A DNA stretch of 64,000 bases from Portunus trituberculatus (lineage: Eukaryota; Arthropoda; Malacostraca; Decapoda; Portunidae). The notes under the pieces were generated by a model that saw only the letters and a list, made by a program, of their open reading frames with translations, was not told the origin of the DNA and ran no database searches. The DNA lies in the NCBI RefSeq assembly GCF_017591435.1, contig NC_059256.1:943994-1007993 (forward strand), written 5' to 3'. Position 1 is the stretch's first letter, and each line of letters starts with the position of its first letter. Shown here in pieces: positions 55,623 through 64,000 of this stretch. A program made the position numbers and the translations under genes.

Positions 55623-58600
55623 GAGAAGTCATGGAGGCTAGCCCAGCAGGAAACAACAAGGAAGATTTGGTTGAGAAGAGATCTCGGTGAAAAGGAAAGA
55701 GAAATGTTAAATGAGTTGAGAAAGGAGGCTTTGAAAAAAATGAAGAGAGGACAGAAGAAGAGAAGAAAGAGTTTTTCTGGAGAATCTTGGATATGAGACT
55801 GAGGAAGTGGTTCATAACCCAGAAAAGTACAGCAAGAAAGGACTAAAGAAACTTACATATGAGCGAAATGTAATGTATTCCAACATAAATGGAGTGATAT
55901 CGGGATTTTAGAACTCAACGATTACTTGAGGGACAAGAACCCAGATATTGTGGGTCTTACTGAAACAAAACTGAGAGAGGGAGAAGACCTGATGAAGGTT
56001 GGAGAAGGAAATATAACGTTTGGAAAAGAAATAGAGTAGGTAAGATGGGAGGAGGAGTGATGTTGCTGGTTAAAAAGATATAAAGGTGGATCAAGTGAAA
56101 AAGGTATGGGAAAGGCAGAAGTGCTAAAGATCAGAGCAGAAACTAATGAAGGAAAAAGAGGCACTACATAGTGGTGTACGTACCACCTAAGACAAATGCA
56201 TGGTCAGTACAGGAATATGAAGAAATGATAAGTGATACAGGAACATGTCTGGAAGAAATGTTGGGTGGCTGTGAACGAACTATAATGATGGGAGATTTTA
56301 ATTGTAAAGAGGTGTGTTGGGAGGACTGGTCAATGGAAGGATCAGAGACAACATGGGGAAATACACTATTGACACTGGCAATGGAAAATGTGTTAACTCA
56401 GTGGGTCAAAGAAGATACTAGGTTTGGAGGAGAGGGAGCATCGTCAAGACTGGACTTGGTCTTTAGTACAGAGCCAATGGTCATTGAGGAGATGAGGGTG
56501 GAGTGCCCTTTAGCAAAGAGTGATCATGCAGTTTTGGAGTTCAAGGTGATAGACGAAGAGAAATCTAGAAGAAATGAAGAATATAAAGTGGAAGATGGAA
56601 TTATGCCAAGACAGATTTTGGAAACCTAAAGAAATTCTTTCAAGAGACAAATTGATGAAATTCAAGAGTGCTAAGGAGCAAATGAAAAGTGGAAGGAATT
56701 TATAAAATATACAAAGAAGGTGAGAAAAATTTGTACCAATAAGACAACATAGAGAAGTTGGAAAGCAGGACTGGTTTAACGATAGATGTGAAAAGGCTAG
56801 AACAAGAAAAGAGGATGCATGGAAGAGGTGGAGAAGGAAAAGACGGATTAAGCAGTGGAAAGTTACAAAAGAGCAAGAAATGAATATGTGTTGATTAGAA
56901 GAGAAGAAAGAAAGAAACAAGAAAAGGATATAATTGATAAATGTAAAGACCAACCAAGGCTTTTTTACAGACATGTGAACAACAACATCAAAAATAGAGA
57001 AAGTATTGAAAGTTTAGAAGTAAATGGAGTATACAGTGAAGATCCCAGGAAATGGCAGAGGCTATGAATGGATGCTTTCGGAAGGTATTCACAAAGGAGA
57101 CTGCTTTTGACAAACCACTGGTAATGGAACAGAAAGGGATTATGAAGGAGTTTCAAGTAACGGTGGAGGAGATCAAGAACATGATGGGGAGTTTAGAAGT
57201 GAGAAAAGCTGTGGGACCTGATGGGGTATCAGGATGGATTTTAAGAGAATGCAGGAGCAATTGGCAGAAAAAGTTTGTGAAGTAATTGATGCCTCATTAA
57301 GGGAAGGTGTAGTGCCCCAAGACTGGAAAAGAGCTAACATTGTCCCAATCTATAAATCAGGTAACAAGAGAGACCCATTGAACTATAGACCAGTGTCACT
57401 TACAAGTGTGGTAGCTAAGATGTGTGAGAGGGTGGTGAAGACTAGATGGACAGACTTCTTGGAGAAAATGACATACTTTGTGAGTGTCAATTTGGTTTTA
57501 GGAAAGGGCGTTCATGCACGACAAACCTGATATGTTACTATTCGAGGGTGATAGATGTAATACAGGAAAGAGATGGTTGGGCTGATGGAATATATCTGGA
57601 TTTAAAAAAGGCCTTTGATAAGGTACCACACCAGAGACTGATCTGGAAACTTGAAATGGTAGGAGGAGTGCATGGCAGTTTACTAAAATGGATGGAAGAC
57701 TTTTGGTAGGAAGAGAAATGAGAACAATAATTAAGGACAGACCATCAGAATGGGGATTGGTGGAGAGTGGAGTTCCACAGGGATCAGTGTTGGCACCAGT
57801 AATGTTCGCAGTCTACATAAATGACATGGTGGATGGGGTGTCCAGTTATGTGAGCCTATTTGCAGACGATGCAAAATTGTTAAGAAAAGTGAGATGTGAC
57901 AAAGATTGCGAACTACTCCAGGAAGACTTGGACAGAATATGGAAATGGAGCTGTACATGGCAAATGGAGTTCAACACGACAAAATGCAAGAAAATAGAGT
58001 TTGGCAAGAGTGAAAGAAGAATCAGGAGTATGTACAAGATAGGAAATGAAGACATAAAACCAGTCATGAAGAAAAGACCTTGGGGTGACAATTACCAATG
58101 ACCTATCGCCAGAGAGACATATAAACAAAATAATTGGAGAAGTATTGAACTTATTGAGGAACATAAGAGTGGCGTCAGATATCTAGATGAAGAAATGATG
58201 AAGAAAATAATTACTGCAATGATAAGACCGAGGCTTGAATATGCAACAATACAGTGGGCTCCGAACTTAAAGAAACACATAAGGAAACTAGAGAAAGTAC
58301 AGAGGGCTGCAACGAAAATGGTGCCTGACTTAAGAGATTTGACTTATGAAGACAGACTGAAAAGAATGCAACTTCCAACCCTGGAAAACAGAAGAGAAAG
58401 GGGAGACCTGATAGCAATATACAGAGTGATGATTGGCATGGAAAAATGGATAGGGAAGATCTGTGTATGTGGAATGGAAGAATGTCGAGAGGGCATGGGA
58501 AAAACTAAAATGGCCACTTATAGGAGAGATGTGAAAAATATAGCTTCCTCATAGAAGGGTGGAAGCATGGAATAGTTTAGACGTGGAAGTGGTCAACGCA

Positions 58601-58725
58601 AGGAATATTCATGATTTTAAGAAAAGCTGGACATTAATAGATATGGAGACGGGACAACACGAGCATAGCTCTTTTCCGTATGTTACAATTAGGTAAATAC
58701 AATTAGGTAAATACACACACACATT
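55621..58725 (+). mobile_element. LINE-B tandem copy III
   Basis: Begins at the equivalent of about 49141 in copy I and runs to AATTAGGTAAATAC x2 and a short CA tail at 58715-58724, where gypsy integrase sequence resumes. Shares most frame breaks with copies I and II. GVPQGSVLAP near 57770, FADDAKL near 57865. Confidence 0.88.
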
Positions 58726-59440
58726 TTATTCTTAAGTTTACTGATGTAGTCAGACACACTGGGGCTTGAAGGAGTATTTTGAGTAAACCATTGATCCTTT
58801 AATATTTTGAGAGGCCCCCTGATCTGTCTACCATAGACTAATTCAAAAGGGGAGTAACCTAAAGAATCTTGAGGAGATTCTCTTAAAGCAAAGAGAAGAA
58901 AAGAGATACTTTCATCCCAGTATCCTTGATGCTCCAAGCAATACTTCTTCATCATGGATTTTAATGTTTGGTGAAACCGCTCCAGACAGCCTTGGGATTG
59001 GGGGTGGTAAGCCGAGGAGGTTACATGGTCGATGTTTAGCTCGTTCACTATCTGTTGGAAAAAATTGCTAGTGAAATTGCTACCTTTGTCAGACTGAATT
59101 TGTTTTGGAATTCCTACCGAAGTGAAAAAATGTATTAGATGTTTTACAATGGTCTTTGATGTGATGTTCTTAAGAGGGAATGCTTCAGGGTACCTGGTAG
59201 TGGGATCCATGAGGGTTAACAAATACTGATTCCCTCGTTTGGTTTTGGGTAAGGGGCCTACGCAGTCCAGAACGATCTTTTCGAAGGGCTCCGTCTGAAC
59301 GGGAATCGGCATCAGAGGAGCTGGCACAAGGCGTTCGTTAGGCTTACCCACAATTTGACATATGTGACATGTTTTTACATAGTGTGACACATCCTTTTTT
59401 CATTCCTGGCCAAAAAAAATGTTGAAGAGCCTTCTTGTAG
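58726..59440 (-). pseudogene. pol: Gmr1-type integrase
   Basis: Starts inside the zinc domain (KTYKKALQHFFWPGMKK), shifts at an A-run near 59393, then CHICQ. The catalytic core has Asp in IVLDCVGPLPKTKRG, Asp in IQSDKGSNFTS and Glu in SQGCLERFHQTLKSM, so all DDE residues are present. The core ends with FELVYGRQIRGPLK and is cut at SKLKNKM by the LINE. It lies immediately downstream of the protease start, not after RNase H. Confidence 0.88.
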
Positions 59441-59457
59441 GTTTTTTGGATGCCTCT

Positions 59458-60892
59458 TCATTTCATGAGCTGAAATGAAGGGGCACTGTAAGCTAATATC
59501 AGCCAAGGGCTTAAGATGGATTGGGCAGCACCTGTATCACGCTGAACCTTGATATTTATTGACCTGTCTGTACCATCAGTCAGGGACACTTTACCCTGAT
59601 ACATGTACAAGCCATAAAGTTCTAGAGGAGAGTTGATAGGGTTAGCTAGGGCCACTGGTTTCTTGTTCTCAAATGTGTTAGGTTTAGGGGCCACAAAAGA
59701 AGGTTGACGTTGAGAGGCCTTGCAATTTGGGTGTCTACATTTTTGGATCGTGTGTCCTGGTTTCTTACAGTATTTACACCAGTGGGAATTATACGCATTT
59801 GGCGAGAATCCGGTCGGCTTACCATCCACGCCCCCAAAACCTTCCCCAAAGGAGGACCTAACATTAGGTAGTGAACCACGACCTCTACTACCCAGGGATC
59901 CCATCAACAAAGCAAAGGCATCAGCCACTTTAGCGGCAGACATAAGATCACTCTCTCCCCGTTCTTCCACATGCCTCAGAATATTAAAGGTTAACTTACT
60001 CTTCCATTTTTCCAGGACCATTAGATTGAGCAACTCCGAAAAGGTGGTAATGTTAAGGGCGGCTAACCATTTCTTAAATTGTCTTAGTTTCTCACTAGCA
60101 AATTCAACATAGGTGTGAGAGTCTGGTTTCATATACTTTCAGAACTGTTGTCTGTATCCGTCAGAAGTGATAGAGTAGGAGTCTAGAATGTTACCTTTGA
60201 TCTCTTCATACTCTACCTCATCACTAAGGCCGTTGTATACCCTGTAAGCTTTTCCTACTAGCTTAGGGACAAGGAGACCCACCCACTGATCCTTGGGCCA
60301 TTTATTCCTATTAGCCATGCTCTCAAAAGCGCAAAATGACCCGTCAATATCAGATTCATCAAAAGAGGGGACTAGCGGAGCAGCTGTAGCGGGATTAAAG
60401 CTTACCAATTTTTTCTTTATATCTATTTCTTCCCCTCTAAACTTAGCGTCATTTCGTAGGGCTAACTCCTGAATTTCTAACACTTTCTCCTGCCTTTTAA
60501 GTTGTAACTGAAATTCTTTCTCTTTCTCTTCTTTTTCTGCCTGTAGTTGCATTTGTTTTTCATGCATTCCGTATTCTAGTCTAAGCTTCTCAATTTCCCA
60601 CTGACTTATCCTACTCTTATCCTGTTCTTCCTGGGGACTGTGTATTATAGTCTTCATAGGCTGCTGACATGGGAGTTAACTCTTCTATGGCATTTCCTAG
60701 CAACTGACCTTCTTGCACTAGATGTTCAACAACTACATTCTTAACGACCTCTTTAGTCATCTGAGACGTGATGGGAACATCAAAATGTTTAGCGATGGTC
60801 TTCCACTGGTCCTTCTTTAAATTAGCACCTTTAAGTTGTTCCAGAGAAGGGTCAGCACAAAAATCTTCAACGTTAAACTGAGTGGAAGCCAT
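59458..60892 (-). pseudogene. gag: Gmr1-type gag with protease start
   Basis: From the ATG at 60892 (MASTQFNVEDF): an N-terminal helical region, a Gln/Glu/Lys-rich coiled coil reached after a one-base shift at a C-run near 60640, then a SCAN-like capsid segment (WVGLLVPKLVGKAYRVYNGL). A TGA at 60141-60139 interrupts it in frame, at a codon that would be CGA if one C-to-T change is undone. The frame then continues (KYMKPDSHTYVEFA) to a CCHC knuckle CKYCKKPGHTIQKC and the protease active site RDTGAAQSIL near 59540. The rest of the protease is missing. Confidence 0.85.
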
Positions 60893-61565
60893 ATTAAATA
60901 TGATACAGAAGTAGATGTTAAGCAAACAACAAAAAAATTATAAGTCAATTACTTAAGTGAGGAACTTGGCAGAGTGATAATAAAGGCAACCTTGGAAATT
61001 ACCTAGATTATACTTAAGTAAACACTTATGAGTACAATCACTAATGAGGGGTAAACTAGAGAATTACGGCATTAAGAGGGATCCGGATTACTCTAGTTAC
61101 GAGACTTGAGAGTGAGGAGCGAATTGTACTGGGACTTGTTGTTGATAAGGGGGCGGATTAGTCTGAGAGACTAGTTAAAATGGCCAATTATAACTAGCGA
61201 GAAAAATGATCCGCGAAGTGAGGGGATTGAGGGTTCGCATGAACATATGATGATCCCAACACTTGGATAACACTTATTACACACCTGCCTATGTGCAAAA
61301 AATAGAGATAAGTGCTATCGGTGAACACGCCTTTCTACCTGGTTTCCTGCTCTACCACTGCTATGCGATACCAATGAAAGTCACGAAGCACGTTTAACCC
61401 AAAAGGAGCCACTTGATCACACAAAGGTAAATTCAAACCACACGCAGAGTAAGTCACAGAAAAAAAACACATCAAAGTCACAACACCACAGAAATATAAA
61501 AAAAATAATGTAATCACAGAAAAAAGGTCACTGAAAAAATGGAACACTGAACAAGGGTTATATGA
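60893..61565. other. Leader between primer site and gag of the Gmr1-type element
   Basis: AT-rich untranslated leader, no frame supported. Confidence 0.6.
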
Positions 61566-61583
61566 GTCCTGTTATGGTCGCCA
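61566..61583 (-). other. Primer-binding site of the Gmr1-type element
   Basis: TGGCGACCATAACAGGAC on the minus strand, 2 bp from the 5' LTR. Starts with TGG as expected for a tRNA 3' CCA; it resembles the tRNA-Arg-type sites of some gypsy elements (from memory). Confidence 0.6.
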
Positions 61584-61585
61584 AT

Positions 61586-62181
61586 TGTTACGTTCACCGG
61601 TTAAATGGGTAAGATTGGCATCGGGGAGCCGGTGAACAATAACAATAAAAAAAAAACACTGCAGGTTCAACTGGTGAGGAAATGCAAAGGGGGCACTTAA
61701 GAAGCTATTTAATAACCCAATAACAATGAAACTGACATACACATAGATATACCATGAAACACATGAAACTGACATACACATATAGATATAACACATAAAT
61801 AAATATAACAATAAAGAACCCAACTTAACAATACCTAACAATAATACTAATCCCATATGGAGGCAATGTGGAAAAAACGGAACGAGGGAAGTGATACTTA
61901 TGAGGTGTCACAGTGGTGAAGTGCTGGGTGATATGGATCCCACAGTAATCCAAGAGGCGTAGAGTTCACTGGTTGAGGCCCTGACCTCGACTGACTTCCA
62001 GAAATCAGGGAGCTTGCTTAACACTTCTGCTTGAGTCGAATGGGGCCACGTGAATCCAACTTCGGGACAGTAGCAGGGCTTCATAAGACAGTGACGTGGA
62101 AGGGGAGGTGGAGAGGTGGCGAACGAGGTAGCAAGCGGAGGAGGTGATGGTAGTGGAGTATGTTACGGGCGGGCCGTAACA
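61586..62181 (-). repeat. 5' LTR of the Gmr1-type element
   Basis: 596 bp; collinear with 45984-46636 apart from small indels. Confidence 0.9.
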
Positions 62182-63330
62182 ACCACTAATGGGCAGACGC
62201 TGAACAGCGCTCCTCACATCTACTCTTTCAAGTATGCCTACAGTCGCTATAGGCTCAACATAAAAAAAAAGTCTTTATTTGAAAAATAACCACAAAATAC
62301 TACAAAAAAATTAAAGTAAAAACCAATAGTGGTTGACAATACCATAAAGTTTCATTCTTATACAAGAACAACAGTCACTAATGCTGAAGGACTGGCCAAT
62401 AGCTTAATAGAATCTACACTAACTTGACTAACTTAACAAGCTGGGAAGTGCCATCCATGGATCCCTCAGGGACATTAACTTACCTCACTTAAAAAAAATT
62501 AATAAATAAAAACCTGACTTACACAATGTTCCCAAACCCAGCCAGTGGTAGGTTGCCATAACTATTTCCTGCTTTCAAAAATAATTAGAGTACTAAACAC
62601 CAACTCACTGCCACACTTTCAAGAGTTGTCATAGAACAGAGTGTCATTGTCTCCCAAATCAACAACTAACAGGAAGCTAGGTTGTTGTTGTTGTTTTTTA
62701 AGTTTATGGGTTGGTTCCAAAATTTCACCTCTGACATGATATACACCATAGTGTGTGAATCTTTACAAGCACAACATACTCCTCATCTCATGCCCTTTGT
62801 AATGTTTGATTAGGTTAGTACCCATGGTGGGGCTAGAGGGCCACTGCCCCCAAGCTGGTTTGGTTAGGTTAAGATAGTGCCCTGTATGGTCCCAGGGATG
62901 GAGCCCTTCTGCTAGGTTTAGATTAGACCTAGTTAGATGGGTTAAAAAAATGGATGGAAATGTTTATGATTAGTTAAAACATCTAAATGAATCTCCAAGA
63001 ATAATATACATCTTTAATAAATGGAAGTTGAACTGTAATGTAAAAATTTGTAGACATGATGCACCACCACCTGAATGCACTGCACCTGCCTAGCCTGAAT
63101 GCACCTACTTTGTGGTATGAATCCATCTTAATAAGGTAAAATAAGGCAAAATGAGGGTTTGAAATGGTGGTAGAAGTGTGACCTAGACCGTGAATGTTTA
63201 GTTAGTGTGGTGTTCTGGTTAAAACTGCAACGATATCAATAACTGCTATTGTCCACTTTCCATAAAAGAAAAAAAAAGAAAAGTACTCACGACTTGGAAG
63301 CCTCCATTATGATCCTTTGGGAGAAGATAA
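62182..63330. other. Intergenic sequence
   Basis: AT-rich; no gene seen. GGTTAGGTTAA-type short telomere-like pieces at 62810-62940. 63150-63235 resembles 45518-45600. Confidence 0.5.
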
Positions 63331-64000
63331 ACTGCTACAGTCTTTCTGCAATATGACATTACTATTGGTGACCGCCACCATCTCTTATTTTCAACACCTG
63401 AACAGTTGTCACTGCTCAGCAAGGCAAAACAGTGGTATGCTGATGCTACATTTAAAATAGTGCGACGCCCTTTCACACAGCTTTTCAGTATACATGCATT
63501 TGTCCAGTGTGATAATAACTTGAAACAAGTACCACTGCTTTTCGTTTTGATGTCTGGGAAAAGACGGAAAGATTATAAAAAAGTATTTTCAAAAACTAAA
63601 GAACTTTTAGGTGAGGAACTGAGTGTGCAAGAGATTACGATTGATTTTGAGGAAAGTGTCTGGCGTGCGATCCCCGACGTCCTGCCTAATGTTTATATTC
63701 GAGGATGCAGTTTTCATTGGGGACAAGCAGTATGGAGGAAAATTCAAGAGGTAGGTCTGCAGGTATTTTATACGAATGATGCTGGGATACATAGATACCT
63801 GAGGAAAGTTCTTTCACTACCATATGTACCAGCAGAACATATAGAAGAACTGTTTTAAAGTTCTACAGAAAAGCAGATGGTTGTCAATCACTTTTAAATC
63901 TTCTGGATTACATTAAGTACATGGATTTGCTCAGATATCTGGCCTCCCAGGTCATGGTGCGTGTTTGCCAGAAGCATCCGCACCAACAATGATGTGGAAG
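63331..64000 (+). pseudogene. Mutator-like (MULE) transposase fragment, runs off the window
   Basis: Open from 63331 to the TAA at 63856: FLQYDITIGDRHHLL, KQWYADATFKIVRRPFTQLF (first catalytic Asp), VLMSGKRRKDYKKVF, ITIDFEESVWRAIPDVLP (second acidic position), GCSFHWGQAVWRKIQ. These are the core blocks of MULE transposases. After the stop the sequence continues in another frame (LLDYIKYMD) and ends with RSIRTNNDVE, the conserved block near the last acidic residue. So one frame break is inside the window. The start of the protein is not clear upstream of 63331, where a TAA stands; an intron or decay is possible. Confidence 0.85.

Overview
This is eukaryotic DNA, almost certainly arthropod and most likely from a decapod crustacean. 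Long CA, CT and AT microsatellites are everywhere. Interrupted TTAGG-type telomere-like stretches occur at about 12.3, 28.2, 44.8 and 62.8 kb. There are tRNA-derived SINEs, spliced exons with GTAAGT/GTGAGT donors, and a repeat load of PIF/Harbinger, piggyBac-like, CsRn1-type and Gmr1-type gypsy, APE-type LINE and MULE sequences. No bacterial features, rRNA genes or functional tRNA genes were seen. The species call is inference.

Layout. The left two thirds is a head-to-tail array of one large unit of about 10-11 kb. Copy 1 is about 465-19968, copy 2 about 19969-31045, and a broken copy 3 about 40590-43914. Later insertions distinguish the copies. Copy 1 alone carries a 4.75-kb Harbinger (1927-6681, itself hit by a 1.46-kb TTAA-flanked piggyBac-like element) and a 4.67-kb CsRn1-type gypsy (12475-17139). 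Copy 2 alone carries a SINE and a short inverted-repeat element. The other copies preserve the empty target sites, so these insertion boundaries are known almost to the base. The unit itself holds exons of a minus-strand gene encoding an H2C2 (HHCC) integrase-type zinc domain of the GIN1/Ginger kind, an inactivated tyrosine recombinase, a reverse-transcriptase remnant, a tRNA-derived SINE, and 28-bp and 29-bp minisatellites.

Between copies 2 and 3 (31056-40570) lies a pile of minus-strand LINEs of two related families, LINE-A and LINE-B. Both end in a repeated 14-bp motif that runs into a dinucleotide microsatellite.

The right third is dominated by one LTR retrotransposon (45984-62181, minus strand) bounded by matching LTRs and a 4-bp ACCA target duplication. 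Its visible domain order is gag-protease-integrase-RT-RNase H, as in the Gmr1 group, rather than the usual gypsy order. About 11 kb of its interior is now a piggyBac-like end plus a plus-strand tandem array of three LINE-B copies separated by CA repeats. The window ends in a Mutator-like (MULE) transposase fragment.

Function. Nearly all coding sequence is transposon-derived and most of it is broken, often by one-base changes in homopolymers. Some of these may be assembly errors. The best candidates for host-type genes are the H2C2 integrase-like gene (three copies plus a diverged first exon at the left edge) and a duplicated hydrophobic exon at 17908-18103 and 29127-29322. I saw no evidence that any of these is complete within the window.
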